Shown one piece after another: positions 1-8,410 of a DNA stretch of 64,000 bases. The DNA lies in contig FR894558.1 of the NCBI GenBank assembly GCA_000436115.1, positions 48,041 through 112,040 of the forward strand, read 5' to 3'. The position numbers and the translations under genes were made by a program. The DNA comes from Firmicutes bacterium CAG:534 (lineage in GTDB: Bacteria; Bacillota; Clostridia; Lachnospirales; Lachnospiraceae). Positions within the stretch are counted from its first letter, which is position 1. Every line of letters starts with the position of its first letter. The notes below the pieces were generated by a model. That model was not told where the DNA came from. It worked only from the letters and a program-made list of their open reading frames with translations, and searched no databases.

Positions 1-514
1 CGCCAGAGAAGGTGACTGTGGCGTCCAGGCCGTTTGGGGTTACAAAGCATGTGTCAAAGCACCCAAGATCCCGGGCTTTCTGGTTCATCATATCGGCAAA
101 AGCCTGTACAGAGCCTGCAAGGTGCTCTGCGATCATGACGGCGGAATCGTTATGGGATTCCAGCATAAGGGAGTAGAGAAGATCCTTAAGGAGGAAGCAT
201 TCTCCCGCCCTTGCAGAGAGCTTTACCTTAGGCATGCCGGCGGCATAGGAAGAGGTTTCAACGTAATCTGAAAGATCGCCGTATTCCAGCGCCAGAATGC
301 AGGTCATGATTTTGGTGGTGCTTGCCATGGGAAGCACATCATATCCGTTCTTTTCATATAAGATTCTGCCGGAAGAAGCATCCATCAGTACGGCGCTTGC
401 AGCGTGCAGGGAAAAGGAAGGATCGTCTTTCGGCTCTTCGGCGTAGGAGGGAAAGGAAGACAAAGAAAGAGAAAGAAGCAGAAAAAGGGAAATAAAGGAT
501 CGCAGCGGTTTCAT
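1..514 (-). CDS. D-alanyl-D-alanine carboxypeptidase (penicillin-binding protein, S11), 5' part only
   Basis: The gene starts at the ATG complementary to 512-514, behind a GAGG ribosome site, and runs off the left edge; about 171 residues are visible. Residues 1-25 form a signal peptide (basic start, long Leu/Ser-rich core, then SYA-EE). The S11 serine motif STTK is at residues 65-68 in the context LPMASTTK, giving Ser65 as nucleophile and Lys68 as general base. The second motif SHN follows in SLMLESHNDSA. The family trims the terminal D-Ala from peptidoglycan stem peptides outside the membrane. The KTG motif and membrane anchor lie beyond the window, so the exact subtype (DacA or DacF-like) cannot be decided. 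It is divergent from the asparaginase gene across about 68 bases. Confidence 0.93.
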   Translation of the reverse strand, partial: MKPLRSFISLFLLLSLSLSSFPSYAEEPKDDPSFSLHAASAVLMDASSGRILYEKNGYDVLPMASTTKIMTCILALEYGDLSDYVETSSYAAGMPKVKLSARAGECFLLKDLLYSLMLESHNDSAVMIAEHLAGSVQAFADMMNQKARDLGCFDTCFVTPNGLDATVTFSG

Positions 515-582
515 GTAATTCCTCGAACTGCTTTTTTTATTTATATGAGCTGAAAAAGAAAAAATATGCCAGGGAGGTCTTG

Positions 583-1614
583 ATGAAGAAAATATTAGTG
601 ATTTTGACCGGCGGAACCATTGGAAGCATGGTATCGGAAAATGTAGTGGATCTCTGCGAGGGATCTGTGTACCGATTAATAGACGCCTACGAAAAAAAAT
701 ACGGGAAAGAAGCGTTTGAGGTGGTCAACCCCTTTTCCACCTTAAGCGAAAATATGACGCCGGAAACCTGGGAGAAACTCTGTCAGGTTCTTTGGAATAC
801 AGACTTTGAACAGTATAGGGGGGTGATCCTTGCACATGGATCGGATACCCTTTCCTACACGGCAGCCCTTCTTGGCATGCTGTTTGGAAGGAAAACCCTT
901 ATGGTGCTGATCGCAAGCAATTATCCCATAGGAGAAAGGGGCAGCAACGGACTTGCCAATTTAAGAGGGGCCGTTACTTTTCTGAGAAAACCGCCCTGCA
1001 GCCGAGGGGCTTTTGTGATTTACCGTGACGGAAATGGGAAAATGCCTGTCTACCTTTCCACCAGGATCCGGGAGGCAGATCCCTATGGGGATCAGTTTAC
1101 CGCCTTTGGGGGCGTGCCCTTCGGCTATATGGAGGAAGAATTTGTGCCGGTCATTTCCGAAAAAAATCCCCCCTGCCGGGAGCTTTCAGAAAACAGGGAG
1201 CCTGTATTTGAAACCTGTCCAGATGTTACCAGGAAAGTCCTTTTGCTGAAAGCATATCCCGGGCTGGATTATGAAAGCATCAGCCTTCAGAAAAAGCCTG
1301 CCGCAGTGCTGCATCTGATGTACCATTCGGCAACGGCCTGTACAGTGGGGGAGGAAGAAAATTTCCTGCGCCTTTTAAAAAAATGCAAAGAGCAGCAGAT
1401 CCCCGTATATATTGCATCGGTTAAGGATGCAGAGGGCAGGGCCTACGCCACAGGAAAACAGATCCTGGAACAGGGAGCGATCCCTCTTTTAAACATTTCG
1501 CCGGAGGCGGCATATGGAAAGCTCCTTTTGCAGTATGGCCAGCAGAAGGAGAGAGATCTTTTTCGGGAGAATTTGTTTTATGAGCATCTTCCCTGTCCGG
1601 CCATTGAAAAGTAA
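583..1614 (+). CDS. Asparaginase (L-asparaginase/glutaminase family)
   Basis: This protein of 343 residues hydrolyses L-asparagine to aspartate and ammonia. The first catalytic Thr motif TGGTIGS lies at the N-terminus and the second family motif, HGSDTLSYTA, near residue 90 (usual form HGTDT). NLRGAV and the C-terminal HLMYHSATACT also fit bacterial asparaginases. There is no signal peptide, so a cytoplasmic enzyme is inferred. I chose ATG 583 because AGGGAGG at 571-577 is well spaced for it; a TTG at 580 directly before it is possible but less likely. The gene stands alone, divergent from the carboxypeptidase gene. Asparaginase versus glutaminase preference cannot be read from the sequence. 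Confidence 0.88.
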   Translation: MKKILVILTGGTIGSMVSENVVDLCEGSVYRLIDAYEKKYGKEAFEVVNPFSTLSENMTPETWEKLCQVLWNTDFEQYRGVILAHGSDTLSYTAALLGMLFGRKTLMVLIASNYPIGERGSNGLANLRGAVTFLRKPPCSRGAFVIYRDGNGKMPVYLSTRIREADPYGDQFTAFGGVPFGYMEEEFVPVISEKNPPCRELSENREPVFETCPDVTRKVLLLKAYPGLDYESISLQKKPAAVLHLMYHSATACTVGEEENFLRLLKKCKEQQIPVYIASVKDAEGRAYATGKQILEQGAIPLLNISPEAAYGKLLLQYGQQKERDLFRENLFYEHLPCPAIEK

Positions 1615-1661
1615 AAATTGTCGGAACAGGTGCTTTTTGTGTAAGGAAAATGTAAAGAAAA

Positions 1662-1691
1662 GTGAAATTTTTCATTTTTTAGAAATTTCAC
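1662..1691. other. 9-bp perfect inverted repeat upstream of the decarboxylase promoter
   Basis: GTGAAATTT at 1662-1670 is matched by AAATTTCAC at 1683-1691 across 12 AT-rich bases. It ends 10 bases before the -35 box at 1702. There is no T-run after the right arm, so it would be a poor terminator for the asparaginase gene. Its position suits an upstream binding site of an activator or repressor, but that is inference. Confidence 0.45.
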
Positions 1692-1701
1692 ACTATGCGT
1701 T

Positions 1702-1730
1702 TTGAGACATTTATGTTATACTGCTATAGA
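1702..1730 (+). promoter_or_regulatory. Sigma-A promoter of the sodium-pump decarboxylase operon
   Basis: TTGAGA (1702-1707), 17-base spacer, TATAGA (1725-1730) with an extended -10 TG at 1722-1723. It lies about 75 bases before the first gene of the operon at 1806, with no other gene between. Confidence 0.75.
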
Positions 1731-1805
1731 TAAAAATTACTGGGACAAGTCTGCCCCTGTGAATCACGTTATCATTTTTTTAATATAAAATGGAGGGCTG
1801 AAAAC

Positions 1806-3236
1806 ATGAGTACTACTTCACAAGCGAGTCAAAGAATTGCAGCTTTACTCGACGAAAACAGTTTCGTTGAAATTGGTGCGCGCGTCACAGCAAGAAGCAC
1901 GGATTTTAATTTGAAACAGACAGACACTCCTTCAGACGGTGTCATCACCGGCTACGGAGTAATAGGTGGCAATCTTGTGTATGTCTACAGCCAGGATGCT
2001 TCCGTTTTAGGCGGCAGCGTTGGCGAAATGCATGCAAAGAAAATTGCAAACCTGTATGATTTGGCACTGAAGGTTGGAGCACCTGTGATCGGACTGATCG
2101 AGTCTGCAGGTATGAGACTTCAGGAGGCTACAGATGCGCTGAACGCATTTGGCGAGATCTATATGAAGCAGGTAAACGCATCAGGAGTGATTCCTCAGAT
2201 CACAGCGATCTTTGGTTCCTGCGGAGGCGGACTTGCACTGATCCCTACGCTGACAGATTTTACCTTTATGGAATCCACAAAGGCAAAATTATTTGTAAAT
2301 GCACCCAATGCACTTGACGGAAATGTGATCACAAAATGTGATACCTCAAGCGCAGCATTCCAGAGCGAAGAAGCTGGCAATGTAGACGTGGTTGCAGAGG
2401 AAGCAGAGCTTCTTGCAAAGATCAGAGAGCTGGTATCTTTCCTTCCTTCCAACAATGAGGATGATCTGGCTTATGAGGAATGCACAGATGATTTGAACCG
2501 TGTATGCAGCGATCTGGCAAACTGTGTCGGCGACACTGCAGTAGCACTTTCCAGAATTGCAGACGGCGGTAATGTATTTGAGGTAAAGGCCGGCTATGCA
2601 AAGGAAATGGTTACGGCATTTATCAGAGTTGACGGAGTGACCGTTGGCGCTGTTGCAAACCGTACCGAGGTTTATGACGAGGATGGAAATGTAGCAGAGA
2701 AGTTTGATGCAGTTTTAACACCTGCAGGCTGCTACAAGGCTGCTGATTTTGTAAACTTCTGTGATGCATTCAGCATTCCGGTTCTTTCCCTTACCAATGT
2801 AAAGGGCTTTAAGGCTGACAAGTGTGCAGAGAAGAAGATCGCACATGCAGCAGCAAAACTTACATATGCGTTTGCAAATGCAACAGTACCCAAGGTAAAT
2901 GTGATCATTGGACAGGCTTACGGCAGCGCTTATGTAGCTATGAACTCCAAGGCTATCGGCGCAGACATTACCATTGCATGGCCGGATGCTGAGATTGGAA
3001 CCATGGATGCAAAGCTGGCAGCTAAGATCATGTGCGACGGAAAGGGAGCAGATGAAATCGATGCCTGTGCAAAGGAATATGCAGCACTTGCAGGAAGCGC
3101 ACAGAGCGCAGCAGCAAGAGGATATGTAGATCAGATCGTTGCTCCGGAGGATACCAGAAAGTACATCATCGGCGCATTTGAAATGCTGTTTACAAAGAGG
3201 GAAGACCGTCCGACAAAGAAGCATGGAACTGTTTAG
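1806..3236 (+). CDS. Acyl-CoA carboxyltransferase subunit (MmdA / transcarboxylase 12S-like)
   Basis: This protein of 476 residues is a carboxyl transferase of the crotonase fold, as in methylmalonyl-CoA decarboxylase alpha, propionyl-CoA carboxylase beta and transcarboxylase 12S. Supporting stretches are GVIGGNLVYVYSQDASVLGGSVGEMHAKKI, FGSCGGGLALIP (oxyanion-type glycine loop) and the C-terminal half IGQAYGSAYVAMNSKAIGADITIAWPDAEIGTMD, all given here only as position guides (about residues 50-85, 137-148 and 365-400). It should move a carboxyl group between an acyl-CoA and carrier-bound biotin. It is somewhat shorter than the usual roughly 510 residues. It is first in an operon with OadG, a biotin carrier, OadB and a 5S/OadA-like protein. 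The acyl-CoA used (malonyl, methylmalonyl or other) is unknown. Confidence 0.85.
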   Translation: MSTTSQASQRIAALLDENSFVEIGARVTARSTDFNLKQTDTPSDGVITGYGVIGGNLVYVYSQDASVLGGSVGEMHAKKIANLYDLALKVGAPVIGLIESAGMRLQEATDALNAFGEIYMKQVNASGVIPQITAIFGSCGGGLALIPTLTDFTFMESTKAKLFVNAPNALDGNVITKCDTSSAAFQSEEAGNVDVVAEEAELLAKIRELVSFLPSNNEDDLAYEECTDDLNRVCSDLANCVGDTAVALSRIADGGNVFEVKAGYAKEMVTAFIRVDGVTVGAVANRTEVYDEDGNVAEKFDAVLTPAGCYKAADFVNFCDAFSIPVLSLTNVKGFKADKCAEKKIAHAAAKLTYAFANATVPKVNVIIGQAYGSAYVAMNSKAIGADITIAWPDAEIGTMDAKLAAKIMCDGKGADEIDACAKEYAALAGSAQSAAARGYVDQIVAPEDTRKYIIGAFEMLFTKREDRPTKKHGTV

Positions 3237-3253
3237 AAAGGATGGTACTCAAC

Positions 3254-3976
3254 ATGAAAAAATTCTTATTGATTTTAGGTATGGTTGCCTGCATGGCAGG
3301 ACTTACAGCATGCGGACAGCAGAACCAGGAGGTAGCGAAGCCTCTCATGTCACAGGAGGATGCGCAGACGCTGGGACAGCAGGTGGTTGAAACCATTAAT
3401 CAGTATGTTGTTTATCAGGCAAAAGACCAGGTGACGGACGCAGTAGTCCTTGCAGCTATCGACAGCTGGGAGAAGGCTGCAAGCGACATGGGCGACTATA
3501 TTGAAATTACAGGCGTTACAGCAGACATTGACGAAAAGGATGCCGTGATCAACGTGGCGATCAAGGGAAGCATCAGAAATGCCAATGTTGAAATTGTAAT
3601 TGACCACAATGAACTTGCCTCTATTGCAACCAACGTAGAATATACCTTTGGTGAAAAGATGGAAAAAGCGGTTTTAAATACCCTTCTTGGTATGGGAACC
3701 GTATTCGTGGTACTGATCCTGATCAGCTTTATCATCAGTGGCTTTGCCGGCATCAATAAGCTTCAGAGCAAAAAGGATGGCAAGGAAAAGAAAGAAGAAG
3801 TAAAGGTATCACCTGTTGACAACACCATTGCACAGATCATTGAAAAGGAAGAGCTTTCCGATGACCAGGAACTGGTGGCAGTGATTGCAGCAGCAGTGGC
3901 AGCTTATGAAGGAGCTTCCAGCACAGACGGATTTGTGGTAAGAAGCATTAAGCGTTCCAGAGGAACCTGGAATTAA
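3254..3976 (+). CDS. OadG-family subunit with lipoprotein-like N-terminus
   Basis: The protein has 240 residues when read from ATG 3254, which is spaced better from the GGATGG at 3240-3245 than the upstream ATG 3242. Residues 1-22 look like a lipoprotein signal with lipobox LTAC. About 110 residues of mixed alpha/beta character follow, then a membrane helix (LLGMGTVFVVLILISFIISG, near residues 137-156), a Lys/Glu-rich linker and the OadG-like tail ELVAVIAAAVAAYEG...FVVRSIKR. Classical OadG is only about 80-100 residues with one helix, anchoring the carboxyltransferase to OadB. Here an extra outside domain seems to be added. It lies between the 12S-like gene and the biotin carrier gene. Confidence 0.75.
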   Translation: MKKFLLILGMVACMAGLTACGQQNQEVAKPLMSQEDAQTLGQQVVETINQYVVYQAKDQVTDAVVLAAIDSWEKAASDMGDYIEITGVTADIDEKDAVINVAIKGSIRNANVEIVIDHNELASIATNVEYTFGEKMEKAVLNTLLGMGTVFVVLILISFIISGFAGINKLQSKKDGKEKKEEVKVSPVDNTIAQIIEKEELSDDQELVAVIAAAVAAYEGASSTDGFVVRSIKRSRGTWN

Positions 3977-4067
3977 CTTTCAAAAACAAGAACAGGGATT
4001 TGTGTCAGCGCTGTAACCGCAGATCCCGGATAAAGACGAGATGAGCAGCGCAGAAATGAGGATAATC

Positions 4068-4442
4068 ATGAAAAATTATACAATTACCGTAAATGGCAGC
4101 GTATATGACGTAGTAGTAGAAGAAGGAGCAGGTACAGGCGTAGCAGCTCCCGTGGCACCCAAGGCAGCACCTGCAGCACCTAAGGCAGCTCCCGCAGCAG
4201 CACCTAAGGCAGCTCCTGCAGCAGCAGGAAGCATCAAAGTAGAAGCCGGTGCAGCTGGTAAGGTATTTAAGATCGAAGCAAGCGTAGGCCAGGCTCTTAA
4301 GGCTGGTGATCCTGTAGTAGTAGTAGAAGCAATGAAGATGGAAATTCCTGTTGTAGCTCCCGCTGACGGTACTGTAGCAAGCATCAATGTTGCTGTTGGA
4401 GATGCTGTTGAAGCAGGTGCTCTGCTGGCAACTCTGAACTAA
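4068..4442 (+). CDS. Biotin carboxyl carrier protein of the sodium-pump complex
   Basis: This is a small biotinyl protein of 124 residues. The start at 4068 has TGAGGA at 4057-4062; an in-frame ATG at 4041 lacks such a site. The first 25 residues form the usual beta start (MKNYTITVNGSVYDV), followed by an Ala/Pro/Lys-rich flexible linker (about residues 28-55) and a biotinyl/lipoyl domain with the motif EAMKM; Lys90 (codon 4335-4337) is the biotinylation site. It should carry CO2 on biotin between the carboxyltransferases and OadB. The linker DNA (about 4150-4215) is internally repetitive because it encodes repeated APKAAPAA units. Confidence 0.93.
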   Translation: MKNYTITVNGSVYDVVVEEGAGTGVAAPVAPKAAPAAPKAAPAAAPKAAPAAAGSIKVEAGAAGKVFKIEASVGQALKAGDPVVVVEAMKMEIPVVAPADGTVASINVAVGDAVEAGALLATLN

Positions 4443-4457
4443 GACAGCAGGGAAGCA

Positions 4458-4485
4458 GCATACGGGTTTGTTTCTTACCGTATGC
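4458..4485 (+). other. Stem-loop between the biotin carrier gene and oadB
   Basis: GCATACGG (4458-4465) pairs perfectly with CCGTATGC (4478-4485) over a 12-base loop. No T-run follows, so it is unlikely to end transcription fully. It may be an mRNA processing or stability element setting the ratio of soluble carrier to membrane pump. Confidence 0.45.
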
Positions 4486-4516
4486 CGCCACTGAAAAACG
4501 ACAGGAGGTAAAAGAA

Positions 4517-5668
4517 ATGGATTATATCATAACTACACTGGACAATCTGGTTCATCAGACCGCCTTTTTTAATCTGACCTGGGGCAATTATCTGATGATC
4601 GTTGTTGCCTGTGTATTCCTTTATCTTGCGATTGCAAAAGGGTTTGAACCCTTACTGCTTTTGCCGATCGCATTCGGTATGCTGCTGGTAAATATCTATC
4701 CTGATATTATGCTGAGCATTGAGGATTCCGCAAACGGAACCGGCGGCTTACTGTATTATTTTTATCTCTTAGACGAATGGGCAATCCTGCCGTCCCTGAT
4801 CTTTATGGGTGTCGGCGCCATGACGGACTTTGGTCCCTTGATTGCCAATCCTAAGAGCTTCTTACTGGGCGCCGCAGCACAGTTTGGTATTTTCGCAGCT
4901 TACTTTGGCGCTATCGCAATGGGCTTTAACGATAAGGCTGCAGCGGCAATCTCCATTATCGGTGGTGCAGACGGCCCTACTTCCATTTTCCTTGCAGGAA
5001 AGCTTGGACAGACCGCTTTGCTCGGACCTATCGCAGTAGCGGCATATTCCTATATGTCACTGGTGCCGATCATCCAGCCGCCTATCATGAAGCTTCTGAC
5101 CACAGAAAAGGAAAGAAAGATCAAAATGGGACAGCTTCGTTCCGTATCAAAGCTGGAGAAGATCCTTTTCCCCATCGTTGTTACCATCGTTGTCAGCCTG
5201 ATCCTTCCTACAACAGCTCCCCTTGTTGGTATGCTGATGCTTGGAAACCTGTTTAAGGAGTCAGGAGTTGTCAGACAGCTTACAGATACTGCTTCTAATG
5301 CACTGATGTATATCGTTGTTATCGTGCTTGGTACTTCCGTAGGCGCAACAACAAGTGCAGAGGCATTCTTAAATCTGGATACACTGAAGATCGTAGCGCT
5401 TGGCCTGATCGCATTTGCATTTGGTACTGCAGCAGGCGTTCTCTTCGGCAAGCTTATGTGCGTTGCCAGCAAGGGCAAGGTTAACCCGCTCATCGGTTCT
5501 GCAGGTGTTTCTGCGGTTCCCATGGCAGCGAGAGTTTCACAGAAGGTTGGTGCAGAGGCAGATCCTACAAACTTCCTGCTGATGCACGCTATGGGTCCTA
5601 ACGTTGCAGGTGTTATTGGTACAGCCGTAGCAGCAGGTACCTTCATGGCAGTATTTGGAGTATTCTAA
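4517..5668 (+). CDS. oadB: Sodium ion-translocating decarboxylase, beta subunit
   Basis: This is an integral membrane protein of 383 residues with about nine to ten hydrophobic segments. The family signature GGADGPTSIFLAGKL lies near residue 155, and the C-terminal glycine/alanine-rich segments (LIGSAGVSAVPMAARV, LLMHAMGPNVAGVIG) are typical of OadB, MmdB and GcdB. The subunit removes CO2 from carboxybiotin and couples this to export of Na+ (established for the family). The ribosome site AGGAGG at 4502-4507 is strong. Next comes the 5S-like carboxyltransferase, 21 bases further on. The subunit type is secure; the carboxyl donor of the complex is not. Confidence 0.93.
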   Translation: MDYIITTLDNLVHQTAFFNLTWGNYLMIVVACVFLYLAIAKGFEPLLLLPIAFGMLLVNIYPDIMLSIEDSANGTGGLLYYFYLLDEWAILPSLIFMGVGAMTDFGPLIANPKSFLLGAAAQFGIFAAYFGAIAMGFNDKAAAAISIIGGADGPTSIFLAGKLGQTALLGPIAVAAYSYMSLVPIIQPPIMKLLTTEKERKIKMGQLRSVSKLEKILFPIVVTIVVSLILPTTAPLVGMLMLGNLFKESGVVRQLTDTASNALMYIVVIVLGTSVGATTSAEAFLNLDTLKIVALGLIAFAFGTAAGVLFGKLMCVASKGKVNPLIGSAGVSAVPMAARVSQKVGAEADPTNFLLMHAMGPNVAGVIGTAVAAGTFMAVFGVF

Positions 5669-5689
5669 ACATAATAGGAGGAAATTAAA

Positions 5690-7123
5690 ATGTCAGAACA
5701 GGTTAAAAAACCGATTGGAATTATGGAGACAGTTCTTCGTGATGCACATCAGTCTCTGATCGCAACAAGAATGCCTACCGAGATCATGCTTCCGATCGTT
5801 GATAAGATGGATAAAGTAGGATACCATGCAGTAGAGTGCTGGGGCGGGGCAACCTTTGATGCTTCTCTTCGTTTCCTGAAGGAAGATCCCTGGGACAGAC
5901 TTCGTAAGCTGAGAGATGGATTTAAGAACACCAAGCTTCAGATGCTTTTCAGAGGCCAGAACATTTTAGGTTACAGACCTTATGCAGATGATGTTGTATA
6001 TGCTTTCGTAGAAAAGTCTATTGCAAACGGTATTGACGTGATCCGTATTTTTGACTGCTTAAATGATCTTCGTAACCTTCAGGCAGCTGTTGACGCTACC
6101 GCAAAGATCAAAAAGCAGGAAGGCAGAGGAGAGGCACAGGTTGCACTTTCCTATACCTTGGGCGATGCTTATACCTTAGAGTATTGGGCAGACATGGCAA
6201 AGAAGATTGAAGAGATGGGTGCAGATTCCATCTGCATCAAGGATATGGCAGGTCTTCTTGTTCCTTACAAGGCTGCTGAACTGATCAAGACCATGAAGGA
6301 GAATACCAAGCTTCCTATCCAGCTTCATACACACTATACCTCAGGCGTTGCTTCCATGACATACTTAAAGGCAGTAGAAGCCGGCGTAGATGTGATCGAC
6401 TGTGCAATTTCACCTTTCGCACTTGGTACCTCACAGCCTGCTACAGAAGTTATGGTTGAGACCTTTAAGGGAACTCCTTATGATACCGGATATGACCAGA
6501 ACCTTCTTGCTGAGATCGCAGATTACTTCAGACCTTATCGCGAGGAGTGCATCGAGAGCGGCCTGATGAGCACAAAGGTTCTCGGCGTTAATATTAAGAC
6601 CCTGCTGTATCAGGTTCCCGGCGGTATGCTTTCCAACATGGTAAGCCAGCTGAAGGAACAGCATGCAGAAGATAAATATCAGGATGTGCTGGAAGAGATC
6701 CCCAGAGTTCGTAAGGACTGCGGCGAGCCTCCTCTGGTTACTCCTTCTTCTCAGATCGTTGGTACACAGGCTGTATTTAACGTACTGATGGGTGAGAGAT
6801 ATAAGATGGCTACCGGAGAGTTCAAGGATCTGCTTCGCGGTAAGTATGGGCAGACCGTTAAGCCCATGAACCAGGAAGTAATTGATAAGGTTATTCCCGG
6901 CGAGCAGAGATTTACATCACGTTCTGCCGATGCGGCAGGCCTTACCAATGAGATGGATAAGCTTGAAAGCGAAATGAAGGAGTGGAAGCAGCAGGATGAG
7001 GACGTTCTTTCCTATGCACTGTTCCCTCAGGTTGCTGTTGACTTCTTTAAGTATCGTCAGGCACAGCAGGAAAAGGTTGATATGACTCAGGCTGATACAA
7101 AGAACGGAGCATATCCTGTATAA
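5690..7123 (+). CDS. oadA: Oxaloacetate decarboxylase alpha / transcarboxylase 5S-like carboxyltransferase, no biotin domain
   Basis: This is a protein of 477 residues. The HMGL-like TIM barrel shows ETVLRDAHQSLIATRM at residues 12-27 (metal-binding Asp and substrate residues), FRGQN near 87, the metal-binding HTHYTSG in the middle and a PYC_OADA-like C-terminal half. It ends after the conserved domain and lacks the biotinyl domain of full OadA; that domain is encoded separately at 4068. The family moves carboxyl groups between oxaloacetate or pyruvate and biotin. AGGAGG lies 5-10 bases upstream. A strong terminator follows at 7165, closing the operon. Confidence 0.9.
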   Translation: MSEQVKKPIGIMETVLRDAHQSLIATRMPTEIMLPIVDKMDKVGYHAVECWGGATFDASLRFLKEDPWDRLRKLRDGFKNTKLQMLFRGQNILGYRPYADDVVYAFVEKSIANGIDVIRIFDCLNDLRNLQAAVDATAKIKKQEGRGEAQVALSYTLGDAYTLEYWADMAKKIEEMGADSICIKDMAGLLVPYKAAELIKTMKENTKLPIQLHTHYTSGVASMTYLKAVEAGVDVIDCAISPFALGTSQPATEVMVETFKGTPYDTGYDQNLLAEIADYFRPYREECIESGLMSTKVLGVNIKTLLYQVPGGMLSNMVSQLKEQHAEDKYQDVLEEIPRVRKDCGEPPLVTPSSQIVGTQAVFNVLMGERYKMATGEFKDLLRGKYGQTVKPMNQEVIDKVIPGEQRFTSRSADAAGLTNEMDKLESEMKEWKQQDEDVLSYALFPQVAVDFFKYRQAQQEKVDMTQADTKNGAYPV

Positions 7124-7164
7124 TTTCCAGGATCAAATCATAAAAAATCATAAAAACAAATGAG

Positions 7165-7200
7165 AAATCCCGCAGGGTGTTAAACCTTGCGGGATTTTTT
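7165..7200 (+). terminator. Rho-independent terminator of the decarboxylase operon
   Basis: AAATCCCGCAGGG (7165-7177) pairs with CCTTGCGGGATTT (7185-7197) with one G-T pair, followed by a T-run to 7200. Confidence 0.92.
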
Positions 7201-7341
7201 ATGAGCGGGAAAGTTAACAATAAACTATAAAATAACCTTTTATAAACTTAAATAATTTAATTGCAAGAGGAAAATAAAATTAATCCGTTGTGCGATTATG
7301 ATAGAAATAATATTAAGCTTAATTTGCTTGCGGGGGAGATT

Positions 7342-8261
7342 ATGAAGATAACAGGGGTTGGCCGTGCGGCTTTGATGGCCCTGGGGATTGCAATACTGGC
7401 AGGCTGTGGCAAACAGGATGCGCAGGAGCCGGATATGCAAAGGGAGATTGGGACATACAGGGCGCAGGACGGAACACAGTCTGAGCATCTTTATGTGACG
7501 GAGGAAGGCTATGTCCAGGGCTTTACAGGACAGGAGGACACATGTGATTTCCAGATCACCGTTGCAGAAGATGGGTTCTATGATCTGAAATTTCGTGCGG
7601 CAGGTCTTGGCGGTTATAAAGAAAACCGCATTCTGGTTGATGACATTTCTGTAGGAAATTTAGTAAGCAGCACAGAAGAATTTGAAGAAAAAGTGATCAA
7701 AAGAAACTTCCTCAGTGCCGGTGAACACAAGATCACGGTGGAAGGCTATTGGGGATATATTGCACTGGACAGCTTAACGGTGCTTGAAAGCAAAGAGCTT
7801 GCAGCGGACAGGGAGCTTGACGTAACGCTCAGCAATCCGGATGCAGGAGAATGTGCCAGAAGGCTGATGAGTTACCTTGCAGATCAATATGGAACAAACT
7901 TTATTTCAGGGCAATATTGCGACGGAGGACTTTACGGACATGAGATGGCATGCATCTTTAAAGCTACCGGAAAGTTTCCTACTATGGTGGGCCTTGATAT
8001 GATGGAATATTTTCCCTCCAGAGTGGCAAATGGCAGTGAGGGGAAAAGCATTTTGCTTTCCGATATGGATGCTGTTGCAAAAGAGCTTCAGACTCTGCGG
8101 GATGCCAAGGTGCCGATCCTGTGGAGACCGCTGCATGAGGCCAGCGGCGGATGGTTCTGGTGGGGAGACTGCTCGCCGGATTCCTACTGCAAACTGTATC
8201 GCCTGATGTATGAAAAATTTACCAAGGAGTATGAGCTTGACAATCTGATCTTTGCTTTTAG
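7342..8261 (+). pseudogene. GH26 beta-mannanase-like lipoprotein, 3' truncated
   Basis: The start at ATG 7342 has GGGGGAG at 7332-7338. Residues 1-22 are a lipoprotein signal (lipobox LAGC). Residues about 40-150 look like a carbohydrate-binding beta-sandwich (YVQGFTG...LDSLTVLES), and from about 160 a glycoside hydrolase family 26 domain runs, with the acid/base Glu in LWRPLHEASGGWFWWG. The family nucleophile Glu should lie some 100 residues further on but is absent: after LDNLIFAF, near 8250-8262, homology stops and the reading frame runs on through unrelated sequence to a stop at 8410-8412. The stump is probably inactive as an enzyme. The 218 bases before it (7124-7341) hold the operon terminator and AT-rich DNA without a clear promoter. 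Confidence 0.75.
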
Positions 8262-8410
8262 GGAGAACTATAGGACTGTGTCTTATCTGGTTTTATTATC
8301 TTCCTATGCCGGCGGTCTTTTTTGTGCCGGGATTATGGTGTTATGCCTGTACCTTTCTCATAGAAGGGGTACTCAGATCTTATATGCCGAAACCGGGCGG
8401 GGAGGAAAAT
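8249..8410 (+). pseudogene. C-terminal piece of a YesL-like (DUF624) membrane protein
   Basis: In a different frame from the mannanase stump, the DNA encodes about 54 residues typical of the end of a small membrane protein: LLGRTIGLCLIWFYYLPMPA, then VFFVPGLWCYACTFLIEGVL and a charged tail RSYMPKPGGEENN. An in-frame stop at 8246-8248 lies just upstream, so nothing of the gene's 5' part remains. DUF624/YesL proteins sit beside YtcQ-type sugar-binding proteins in polysaccharide loci, and a binding-protein start follows here. The family name is my best reading, not certain. Confidence 0.5.

Noticed and set aside
2715..3224. Long open frame on the minus strand opposite the carboxyltransferase gene
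   Set aside because: It is antisense to a well-supported gene, has no ribosome site and an odd Cys/Ser-rich composition typical of shadow frames.
4021..4067. Earlier in-frame ATG (4041) for the biotin carrier
   Set aside because: It has no ribosome site, and the extra residues do not fit the beta start of the family.
4140..4215. Short tandem-like DNA repeats in the biotin carrier gene
   Set aside because: They encode the Ala/Pro/Lys linker of the biotin carrier; repetition follows from the protein sequence.
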